Shown one piece after another: positions 1 through 6,698 of a stretch of DNA of 64,000 nt. The stretch is from contig NZ_JBLXIK010000001.1 of NCBI RefSeq assembly GCF_048269565.1, positions 558,001 to 622,000 of the forward strand, read 5' to 3'. The notes beneath the pieces are model-generated. The model made no database searches. It was given only the letters and a program-made list of their open reading frames with translations, and was not told the DNA's origin. Position numbers and translations under genes: made by a program. The DNA is from Maricaulis sp048269565. GTDB lineage: Bacteria > Pseudomonadota > Alphaproteobacteria > Caulobacterales > Maricaulaceae. Numbering within the stretch: the first letter of the stretch is position 1; every line of letters begins with the position of its first letter.

Positions 1-76
1 ACAATTGATGCGAATTGGTCGCAAGAAAACTTTGTAAGCAATTGAAAACAGGCATTTTTATTATACGCAGTATCAT

Positions 77-106
77 TTGACCGCTATCGGGCCTCACGGC
101 TACAGT
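77..106 (+). promoter_or_regulatory. Candidate sigma-70 promoter for the first repeat-protein gene
   Basis: TTGACC at 77-82 and TACAGT at 101-106 are 18 bases apart, which fits a housekeeping promoter. A start near 113 would leave a leader of about 53 bases before the ATG at 166. The surrounding 165 bases are AT-rich compared with the coding DNA. Pattern match only. Confidence 0.35.
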
Positions 107-120
107 AATGGGGAGTATGG

Positions 121-147
121 ACCATTACGAACGCAGGGTTCGTTGGT
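121..147 (+). promoter_or_regulatory. Stem-loop in the 5' leader of the first repeat-protein gene
   Basis: ACGAAC at 127-132 pairs with GTTCGT at 138-143 around a 5-base loop, and ACCA at 121-124 pairs with TGGT at 144-147. The structure lies just before the ribosome binding site (AAAGGGGA, about 151-158) of the gene at 166. It could be a leader hairpin or a dyad operator; sequence alone does not decide. Confidence 0.35.
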
Positions 148-165
148 ATTAAAGGGGAATTCTAA

Positions 166-510
166 ATGGCTAAAAAAGGCAAGATGAGCCGTCGCTCATT
201 TCTGACGCGGGTTGCAGGCGGCACGGTTGCCGTCGGCGCCGTCGCGACAGTCGCGGGCGCGACGATGCTGCAGCGCAGCTCCGATGCGGATCCGTCTGAT
301 TCCGCGGGCAATGCACGCACCGGCATCACCGACAGCGATTCGGGCAGCTATGCTGACCAGGCTGGTCACGGCACTGGCGCCACCGGCATCACCGACAGCG
401 ACAGCGGCGCCTGCGCCGACACCGGCGGTCACGGCCGCGGGAACTCCGGCTATACGGATAGCGACAGCGGAAGCTGCTCCGATCCGGGTGGTCGCGGTCG
501 CGGCGGCTAA
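166..510 (+). CDS. Tat-exported TDSDSG-repeat protein, shortest paralogue (3 repeats)
   Basis: A 114-residue protein with a clear twin-arginine signal: basic N-terminus, then S8-R-R-S-F-L13 and an Ala/Gly/Val-rich hydrophobic stretch to about residue 35. The mature part is essentially three copies of a roughly 20-residue motif, G-[IY]-T-D-S-D-S-G-x-x-[AS]-D-x-x-G-[HR]-G, and ends in GRGRGG. Repeats 2 and 3 carry a Cys in the loop (GACAD, GSCSD). The Asp-x-Asp-x-Gly...Asp spacing recalls short calcium-binding loops such as excalibur or thrombospondin type 3, but this is resemblance only. It is the first of three tandem paralogues, each with its own ribosome site and downstream hairpin, ahead of an oxygenase gene. 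No known family is recognised. A folded or metal-loaded exported repeat peptide is the inference. Confidence 0.8.
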   Translation: MAKKGKMSRRSFLTRVAGGTVAVGAVATVAGATMLQRSSDADPSDSAGNARTGITDSDSGSYADQAGHGTGATGITDSDSGACADTGGHGRGNSGYTDSDSGSCSDPGGRGRGG

Positions 511-523
511 GCCAGCTATTTCC

Positions 524-551
524 GGGTCCGGGCGCCTGCGCGTCCGGACCC
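524..551 (+). terminator. Hairpin after the first repeat-protein gene
   Basis: GGGTCCGG at 524-531 pairs with CCGGACCC at 544-551, with three further pairs inside the loop. No T-tract follows, so it may attenuate transcription or stabilise the message rather than terminate fully. Confidence 0.45.
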
Positions 552-621
552 GTCCTTCATGCGAGGGATGGCATGCCGGCCCCTGGGGAGGCGCCGGACT
601 TGATCTCAAAGGAATTTTGCC

Positions 622-1251
622 ATGGCAAAAAAGGGAAAGCTGAGCCGCCGCTCGTTTCTGACGAGCGTAGCGGGTGCGGCAGTCGCAACCGGCGCAGCAG
701 CCGTCGTTACCGGCGGTTCTGAAGCGCAACGTTATACTGGCCGCACCGACAGCGACACCGGCAGCCACGCCGATCGCGCCGGTTACGGACGCACCGGTAT
801 GACCGACAGTGACAGCGGTTCGAATGCGGATCGTGGCGGCTATGGCCGCGGCAGTACGGGTTATACCGACAGCGACACCGGCAGTTATGCTGACCCGGCC
901 GGTCGCGGACGTGGCACGACCGGCGTCACCGACAGCGACTCTGGCGCCTATGCCGACCCGGCCAATCGCGGTCGCGGCGGACGCACCGGCGTCACCGACG
1001 GCGATAGCGGCAGTTATGCCGACCCCGTTGGCCGTGGACGCGGTCGTCCGAACAATACCACCGGCATCACCGATTCCGATCCAAACGATCCGGTCGGCAA
1101 TGGTCGCGGACAGCGCGGCTTCACTGACAGCGACAGCGGCAGTTGTGCCGACCCCGGCGGGCGTGGCCGCGGCCCGGTCCGCCAGGGCACGTCTGACAGC
1201 GATTCAGGCCGATGCGCGGATCCCGGTGGCCGGGGCCGCCCGGGCTATTGA
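622..1251 (+). CDS. Tat-exported TDSDSG-repeat protein, second paralogue (8 repeats)
   Basis: A 209-residue paralogue of the preceding gene with an almost identical first 13 residues (MAKKGKLSRRSFL), again a twin-arginine signal. From about residue 40 it holds eight copies of the T-D-S-D-[ST]-G-x-x-A-D-P-x-G-R-G-R-G motif. One copy is shortened (TDSDPNDPVGNGRG). The last two have Cys in the loop (GSCADPGG, GRCADPGG), as in the first paralogue. A ribosome site (AAAGGA, about 608-613) lies upstream, and a strong terminator follows. Repeat number differs from the neighbours, so the array has expanded or contracted by unequal duplication. No enzyme motif is present. Function unknown; the location is inferred to be periplasm or cell surface. 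Confidence 0.8.
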   Translation: MAKKGKLSRRSFLTSVAGAAVATGAAAVVTGGSEAQRYTGRTDSDTGSHADRAGYGRTGMTDSDSGSNADRGGYGRGSTGYTDSDTGSYADPAGRGRGTTGVTDSDSGAYADPANRGRGGRTGVTDGDSGSYADPVGRGRGRPNNTTGITDSDPNDPVGNGRGQRGFTDSDSGSCADPGGRGRGPVRQGTSDSDSGRCADPGGRGRPGY

Positions 1252-1276
1252 GCCCATTGCTCGCGACTGAATTTGC

Positions 1277-1303
1277 GGGCGGGCCGCACCATGCGGCCCG
1301 CCC
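1277..1303 (+). terminator. Rho-independent terminator after the second repeat-protein gene
   Basis: A perfect 11-bp stem (1277-1287 with 1293-1303) around a 5-base loop is followed by AACTTTCTTT. It separates the second and third paralogues, so the third probably has its own promoter. Confidence 0.75.
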
Positions 1304-1345
1304 AACTTTCTTTACGCCCAGCCTTCTTGTGAGGGAGATCATGCA

Positions 1346-2035
1346 ATGGCCAAACGTGGCAAACTGAGCAGACGTTCATTCCTGAGCCGTGTCGCCGGAG
1401 CTTCGCTCGCGGTTGGCGCAACCGGCGTTGTTTCAGCCTGCGCGACGACGGGCTACACCGATGCCGACCCCTATGATCCGGTCGGCGGCGGTGGCGGCGG
1501 TTATGGTGGCCGCGGGATCACCGACAGCGACACCGGCCGCTATGCGGACCAGGTCGGCTATGGTCGCGGCGGCGGCGTCACCGACTCCGATACCGGCAGC
1601 TATGCCGACCCGGTCGGACGGGGCCGTGGCGGCGGCGTGACCGACAGCGATACCGGCAATTATGCCGACCCGGTCGGACGCGGGCGCGGCAGCAGCGGAA
1701 TCACCGACAATGACACCGGCAATTATGCCGATCCGGTCGGCCGCGGACGCGGCGGCAGCGGTGGCGGAAGCCGGATTACCGACAGCGATTCAGGCCGCTA
1801 CGCAGACCCGCCGGGGCGCGGCCGCGGTGGCAATAGCGGCGTCACGGACAGCGATACCGGCGCCTATGCCGATCCCGCCGGGCGCGGGCGCGGTGGCGGC
1901 GTCACCGACAATGACAGCGGCAGCTATGCTGACCCGGTCGGTCAGGGACGTGGACGTGGCGGCCAGGGCCGCAATGTCACCGACAGCGATACCGGCGCCT
2001 ATGCCGACCCGGTCGGGCGCGGCCGCGGGAACTGA
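1346..2035 (+). CDS. Tat-exported TDSDSG-repeat protein, third paralogue (9 repeats, possible lipoprotein)
   Basis: The longest paralogue (229 residues). The N-terminus has the same twin-arginine signal (S8-R-R-S-F-L13). Unlike the other two, it has a lipobox-like V29-S-A-C32, so it may be a Tat-exported lipoprotein. Nine motif copies follow, the first truncated (TDADPYDPVG) and the rest close to G-V-T-D-S-D-T-G-x-Y-A-D-P-V-G-R-G-R-G. Repeat 5 (TDNDTG) and repeat 8 (TDNDSG) have Ser to Asn changes. This copy lacks the loop Cys seen in the other two, having Tyr there instead. The array is Gly- and Arg-rich with variable GGGG spacers. The ribosome site is GAGGGAG at about 1331-1337. No function is recognised; its position beside a JmjC-type oxygenase suggests a substrate relation. 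Confidence 0.8.
   Translation: MAKRGKLSRRSFLSRVAGASLAVGATGVVSACATTGYTDADPYDPVGGGGGGYGGRGITDSDTGRYADQVGYGRGGGVTDSDTGSYADPVGRGRGGGVTDSDTGNYADPVGRGRGSSGITDNDTGNYADPVGRGRGGSGGGSRITDSDSGRYADPPGRGRGGNSGVTDSDTGAYADPAGRGRGGGVTDNDSGSYADPVGQGRGRGGQGRNVTDSDTGAYADPVGRGRGN
1450..2033 (+). repeat. Coding tandem repeat array (about 57-75 bp units)
   Basis: Nearly the whole mature part of the third paralogue is a degenerate in-frame tandem repeat with a core reading ACCGACAGCGATACCGGC. Shorter arrays of the same unit occupy about 320-505 and 740-1245. Unit length varies through Gly/Arg spacers, always in multiples of three, so selection is on the protein. Confidence 0.85.
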
Positions 2036-2057
2036 TCCATCCGGCCAGGACAATGCG

Positions 2058-2083
2058 CGGGCAGGGCAGCAATGCCCTGCCCG
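2058..2083 (+). terminator. Hairpin after the third repeat-protein gene
   Basis: A perfect 10-bp stem (2058-2067 with 2074-2083) around a 6-base loop is followed by the weak tail TTCAGCC. With only a short T run, some read-through into the oxygenase gene at 2189 is plausible. Confidence 0.5.
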
Positions 2084-2188
2084 TTCAGCCTGCCGTCATA
2101 GCCTGCACAGTCACCGCAAGTGCGTGCGGGGCAACCAGAATCATGTAGAATTCCGATGCTAGGCGTGATCGGAAACAAGCGGGGACCA

Positions 2189-3376
2189 ATGAGCGACCAA
2201 CAATGGATGCAGGATGTACTCGGATACCTGCTCGACCCAATGAAGCCGGAAGAGTTTTTCGCCGACTATCACGAAAAGAAGGCCTTCATCGCACACCGCG
2301 ACGAGCCCGCACGCTACCGTCCATTGCTCTCGATCCAACGCATTGATGACTTGATCTCGGGGATGGATTTCCAGTCCGGCACGCTGGATATGGCGCGCTC
2401 GGATCCGCCGATCGCGCGTGCCGACTACAGCTTCGACAGCGGCATGATCGACCGCGGTGCCGTCGCCCGGAATTTCCAGCAGGGCGCCACCATCATTCTG
2501 CCGCAACTGCATCAGGTCGACCCGACTCTCGCCGGCTTCACCCGCTCGATCGAGTCACTGCTGTCCTGTCACGTCCAGACCAATATCTACCTGACACCGC
2601 CAGACGCCCAGGGCTTCAGGACCCACTATGACGACCACGATGTATTCGTCCTGCAGGTGGAAGGGTCGAAATCCTGGCGCTTCTACGACACGCCAGTCGC
2701 AAACCCCTATCGCGGCGAAGGTTTCCAGGCCGGCACTCATGAAGTGGGCGAGCCGGTGCAGGAATTCGTCTTGCGGGCCGGCGAATGCGCCTACGTACCG
2801 CGCGGACTGATGCATGATGCCTCGACCCACGGCCACGATGTCTCGCTGCACATCACGGTCGGACTGATCGTCAAGACCTGGGCCGACCTGATGCTTGAGG
2901 TCGTCTCCGAGGTCGCCCTGCGACGCCCGGAATTCCGGCGCGCCCTGCCCGTCGGGTTCGCACAGCCCGAATTTGATCGCAGCAATGCAGAGGCCCAGTT
3001 CAAGAGTCTCGTCGCTGCCCTCGCCAGCGAGGCCGATCTCGATTCGTCCTTCGACATGTTCGTCGACAACTTCATCCGGTCCCGGACCCCGAACACCCAG
3101 GGCACCATCGTGAATTTTGATACACCGGCCAAGGCGGGACAACGTTATCGACTGCGGCCACTTGTGCCCTGGCGTCTGGCCGAGGATGGCGACGAGATCG
3201 TGATCATCACCGCCGGCGGCGAAGTCCGTTTCCCGGCCGCGGCCGAAGCCGGAATCCAGATTCTGCTCGATGGCGGCGACATCTCGGACGGCAGCTTCCC
3301 CGACCTGGCAGCGGATCAAGTGCAAGACACGCTGAAAAAACTCTTCGCCTACGGTCTCAGCACTCCGGTCGGCTGA
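2189..3376 (+). CDS. JmjC/cupin-4-type 2-oxoglutarate Fe(II) oxygenase (ribosomal-oxygenase-like)
   Basis: A 395-residue cytoplasmic protein of the cupin-4/JmjC class that includes YcfD (RoxA) and MINA/NO66. The iron facial triad is visible: H146 and D148 in the HYDDHDVF segment, and H209 in YVPRGLMHDAST. The N-terminal part (about 18-50) matches the family's entry region, and the C-terminal part (about 235-395) would form the dimerisation and winged-helix region. Family members hydroxylate Arg, His, Asp or Asn side chains, classically in ribosomal proteins. The start is ATG 2189 with GGGGA just upstream; longer in-frame starts at 2120 and 2156 lack such a site. It lies directly downstream of three Asp-rich repeat proteins. 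It could be a housekeeping L16-type hydroxylase or a dedicated maturase for those repeats. The family call is firm; the substrate is inference. Confidence 0.85.
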   Translation: MSDQQWMQDVLGYLLDPMKPEEFFADYHEKKAFIAHRDEPARYRPLLSIQRIDDLISGMDFQSGTLDMARSDPPIARADYSFDSGMIDRGAVARNFQQGATIILPQLHQVDPTLAGFTRSIESLLSCHVQTNIYLTPPDAQGFRTHYDDHDVFVLQVEGSKSWRFYDTPVANPYRGEGFQAGTHEVGEPVQEFVLRAGECAYVPRGLMHDASTHGHDVSLHITVGLIVKTWADLMLEVVSEVALRRPEFRRALPVGFAQPEFDRSNAEAQFKSLVAALASEADLDSSFDMFVDNFIRSRTPNTQGTIVNFDTPAKAGQRYRLRPLVPWRLAEDGDEIVIITAGGEVRFPAAAEAGIQILLDGGDISDGSFPDLAADQVQDTLKKLFAYGLSTPVG

Positions 3377-3407
3377 TTGCGGTAAGTATTTGGCTACCCT
3401 CACCGAT

Positions 3408-3451
3408 GCATTATTCAGTCGCGCAACCGCCCTGTGGCGGCTGGATAATGC
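3408..3451. repeat. Imperfect hairpin between the oxygenase and beta-propeller genes
   Basis: GCATTATTCAG at 3408-3418 pairs with CTGGATAATGC at 3441-3451 with one mismatch. An inner stem CCGCC (3427-3431) pairs with GGCGG (3436-3440). It may terminate or stabilise transcripts; no T-tract is present. Confidence 0.45.
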
Positions 3452-3498
3452 ACGACCGGGCCATGGGGCCCTGATGGCGTGGGGAAAACTGACCGCTC

Positions 3499-4626
3499 AT
3501 GATTTTCAGATATCTCGCCATCCCCCTGGGCATACTCGCCACTTTTCTCATTCTTTGGCTGATGTGGCCGTCACCGATCGACCCTGTCCGCTGGGATGAG
3601 CCGCCCGCGCCCGCGCCGACCGAGGCGACAGCGCCCAATGGCGCCCTGCGCGCTGCGACCATCTACCCGGTCGGCGGCGCCGGTGCCGCGCGCGGCATCA
3701 CCATCTCGGCCGACGGCATGGTCTATTTCGGCACCCCGTCCGGAGACATCATGCGTTTGAGGGCCGGCATCGCCGACGACCGCGTCAGGCCGGAACATAT
3801 CGCCCACATCGCCGACGCTCCCATTTTCGGCCTCGCCTGGATCGATGAGTCCACGCTGGCGATCGCGACGCCCGCCCGGCTTTTTTCACTGAATTTGACG
3901 AGCGGGACGATCACCGCACTCAGCGCAGGCAATACCACCGCACCCTTCGGCAATCTGACCCAGATTGCCGTCGCAGGTAATGGCACCATCTACTTCACCG
4001 ATTCCTCGGCGCGTTGGGATCATGCCTCACCGCGACCAGGCTATTACTACGACATGCTGGAGAACCGGCCGAATGGCGCGGTCTACGCCTGGGATCCGCA
4101 GACGGGCGAGTCTGCGCTGGTCCGCGACCGGCTTTACTTTCCCAATGGCATTGCCATCGCATCTGACGGCCAGTCGCTGCTGGTCAGCGAGTCCTTCCGC
4201 TACATGATCAGACGGATATGGATCGCCGGACCGCGCCGGGGCGAGGTCGAGGTGTTTGCCAAGAACCTGCCCGGCATCCCGACGGGCATTACGCTGGATG
4301 GCGAGGGTAATGTGATCGTGGCCATGGCCACCGGACGCTCGCGCCTGCTGACAGCTGTACACCGCCATCCGGGACTGACGCGCGTCCTGATCAAGTTGCC
4401 GCAATGGCTGCGTCCAAGCGAACCGAGACCGCAAGGTTTCATCCTGCGCCTCAATGAGGCCAGTGGCCGGATCGGCGACAGCTTCCACGACCCGGACAGT
4501 GCGATCAATTACCTCTCAGGCATCACGGTCGACCCGGGCGGCGTGCTGTGGTTCGGCTCGGCATTCGGTGGCGTCATCGGCCGCTTCGCGCCGCCAGAGC
4601 CACCGGAGCATCCAGCCGCACCCTGA
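3499..4626 (+). CDS. Membrane-anchored strictosidine-synthase/SMP-30-like beta-propeller
   Basis: A 375-residue protein with one N-terminal membrane segment (about residues 4-24), followed by a six-bladed propeller of the strictosidine synthase/APMAP/gluconolactonase superfamily. Visible family signatures are LTQIAVAGNGTIYFTDSS (about 153-170), YFPNGIAIASDG around residue 213, SESFRYMIRRIW (about 230-241) and GIPTGITLDGEG. True plant enzymes make alkaloids. Bacterial members are mostly uncharacterised hydrolase-like proteins, some acting on lactones or arylesters, so no substrate is assigned. The propeller probably faces the periplasm. It ends 33 bases from the convergent transketolase gene. 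Confidence 0.75.
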   Translation: MIFRYLAIPLGILATFLILWLMWPSPIDPVRWDEPPAPAPTEATAPNGALRAATIYPVGGAGAARGITISADGMVYFGTPSGDIMRLRAGIADDRVRPEHIAHIADAPIFGLAWIDESTLAIATPARLFSLNLTSGTITALSAGNTTAPFGNLTQIAVAGNGTIYFTDSSARWDHASPRPGYYYDMLENRPNGAVYAWDPQTGESALVRDRLYFPNGIAIASDGQSLLVSESFRYMIRRIWIAGPRRGEVEVFAKNLPGIPTGITLDGEGNVIVAMATGRSRLLTAVHRHPGLTRVLIKLPQWLRPSEPRPQGFILRLNEASGRIGDSFHDPDSAINYLSGITVDPGGVLWFGSAFGGVIGRFAPPEPPEHPAAP

Positions 4627-4658
4627 CCTGCATTCCCGGGACACTCAGTCTTGCCCGA

Positions 4659-6641
4659 TTAACGGTCCAGACGCGTACGGGCCTTCTCGACAATCGCCTC
4701 GACCGTAATGCCGAACAGCTTGTAGAGCTGACCGGCCGGCGCGCTGGCACCGAACCCGGTCATGCCGACGAAGTCCCCGTCAGACCCGATCAGGGCATCC
4801 CAGCCATAGCGCAGTGCTGCCTCGATCCCGATGCAGGGCACGCCTGGCGGCAGGATCTCGTCACGATAGCGCCGGCCCTGGTCGAGGAAGAGATCAATGC
4901 ACGGGGCCGAAACCACCCGTGCGGCGATGCCCGTCCCGGCCAGCTGCGTGGCGGCGTCGACGGCAAGAGCAACCTCCGATCCGGTCGCAACCAGGATGAT
5001 GTCAGGCTCGCCCGCGGTGTCGCGCAGGATATAGGCCCCGCGCGCCGAGCGGTTTTCCTCGCCATCATCATCGCGCAGGAAGGGCAGCGTCTGACGCGAC
5101 AGCGCCAACACGCTCGGCCCCTCGAGCCGCAACAAGGCCAGCTCCCAGGCCTCTGCCGTCTCCAGCGCATCGGCCGGACGGTAGACATGCATGTTCGGAA
5201 TGGCGCGCAGCGAGGCGAGCGTCTCGACCGGCTGGTGCGTCGGACCGTCTTCGCCGAGCCCGATTGAATCATGGGTCAGCACATAGATGACCGGCTGTTG
5301 CATCAGCGAGGACAGGCGCATCGCAGGGCGGCAATAGTCGGCAAACACCAGGAAGGTCGCGACATGGGCGCGGAAACCGCCATGCAGGGTAATGCCATTG
5401 GCGCAGGCCGCCATGCCATGTTCGCGAATGCCGAAATGGATGTACTGGCCGGCATAGGATTCCGCGGAAACCACATCCATGCCGGGGGCCTTGGTCAGGT
5501 TGGACCCGGTCAGATCCGCCGAACCGCCGACCAGGCTGGGCCAGTCGCCGATGAAGGCGTCAAGTGCCTTGCTGGACGCAACGCGCGAAGCCAGGTCGGG
5601 TCGATCTTCGGCGACCTTGAGGCGCCAGGCCGTCAATGCCGCGCGTTCGGCCTCGCCGGCATCTCCGGAGATTTGCGACACAAACTCGCCAGCCAGCTCG
5701 GACGCTGACAGACGGTCACACCAGGCGGCGTGGGCATCGCCCGAAGCCGTGGCCCGCCAATCGGCGTAGATGTCCTCGGGAATCTCGAACGGTCCATAAG
5801 GCCAGTTCAGCGCCTTGCGGGTACCGGCAATCTCCTCGGCACCCAATGGCGCACCATGGCTGCCGGCCGTGCCGGCCTTGGTCGGTGCACCGAAACCGAT
5901 CGTTGTGCGACAGGCGATCAGGACCGGCCGGTCGCTGGCCTTCGCCGCCTCGATCGCCGCATCGACTGCATCGATATCATGGCCATCGACGCGGCTGGTC
6001 GCCCAGCCGGCGGCTTCAAAACGCTTCAGCGTATCGGTCGACTCCGAGAGGCTGGTCGGACCGTCGATCGAGATTTCATTATCGTCCCACAGCACGCACA
6101 GGCGATTGAGCTTCAGATGCCCCGCCAGCGAGATGGCCTCGTGGCTGATACCCTCCTGCAGATCACCGTCAGAGGCGATCACCCAGGTACGATGATCAAC
6201 CACCGCATCGCCATAACGCGCATTGAGCATGCGCTCGGCCAGTGCGAAGCCGACCGACATCGAGATGCCCTGCCCCAGCGGCCCCGTCGTCGCCTCGACG
6301 CCAACGGTGTGCCCGTATTCGGGGTGACCGGGTGTCAGCGAGTCGAGCTGGCGGAACTGCTTGATCTGGTCCAGCGTCATGTCCTCGAACCCGGTCAGGT
6401 GCAGCAGCGAATACAGCAGCATCGAGCCGTGGCCGGCCGAGAGGATGAAGCGATCACGGTCGGCCCAGCCCGGCGCAGCCGGATCGAATTTCATATGCTT
6501 GGCCCACAACACGGTGGCGACGTCGGCCATGCCCATCGGCATGCCGGGATGGCCCGAATTGGCGGCCTGTACCGCATCCATGGAGAGAGCCCGGATGGCA
6601 TTGGCCATTTGAGCGAGACGGGTCCGGGAAAATGCGTTCAT
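4659..6641 (-). CDS. tkt: Transketolase
   Basis: A 660-residue, full-length, thiamine-diphosphate-dependent transketolase moving two-carbon units between ketose and aldose phosphates in the non-oxidative pentose phosphate pathway. The N-terminal domain shows NSGHPGMPMGMADV and the TPP/Mg motif ASDGDLQEGISHEA with WDDNEISIDG. The pyrimidine-binding domain shows GIREHGMAACANG, and the C-terminal domain begins near ILVATGSEVALA. It is the last gene of a leftward run after pgi, 57 bases downstream of it, with a purine-rich ribosome site (AGAGAGA) before the ATG. Together with pgi it connects hexose and pentose phosphates. Confidence 0.96.
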   Translation of the reverse strand: MNAFSRTRLAQMANAIRALSMDAVQAANSGHPGMPMGMADVATVLWAKHMKFDPAAPGWADRDRFILSAGHGSMLLYSLLHLTGFEDMTLDQIKQFRQLDSLTPGHPEYGHTVGVEATTGPLGQGISMSVGFALAERMLNARYGDAVVDHRTWVIASDGDLQEGISHEAISLAGHLKLNRLCVLWDDNEISIDGPTSLSESTDTLKRFEAAGWATSRVDGHDIDAVDAAIEAAKASDRPVLIACRTTIGFGAPTKAGTAGSHGAPLGAEEIAGTRKALNWPYGPFEIPEDIYADWRATASGDAHAAWCDRLSASELAGEFVSQISGDAGEAERAALTAWRLKVAEDRPDLASRVASSKALDAFIGDWPSLVGGSADLTGSNLTKAPGMDVVSAESYAGQYIHFGIREHGMAACANGITLHGGFRAHVATFLVFADYCRPAMRLSSLMQQPVIYVLTHDSIGLGEDGPTHQPVETLASLRAIPNMHVYRPADALETAEAWELALLRLEGPSVLALSRQTLPFLRDDDGEENRSARGAYILRDTAGEPDIILVATGSEVALAVDAATQLAGTGIAARVVSAPCIDLFLDQGRRYRDEILPPGVPCIGIEAALRYGWDALIGSDGDFVGMTGFGASAPAGQLYKLFGITVEAIVEKARTRLDR

Positions 6642-6698
6642 GTCTGTCTCTCTCTTGGCGTCATGGTCAGGCTCGGATCGCCCGAGCCAGACCGCTTG

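Noticed and set aside
320..2033. CRISPR array or RTX toxin repeats
   Set aside because: The direct repeats are degenerate, in frame, of varying unit length and inside genes with Tat signals, so not CRISPR. They lack the GGxGxDxUx nonapeptide, so not RTX.
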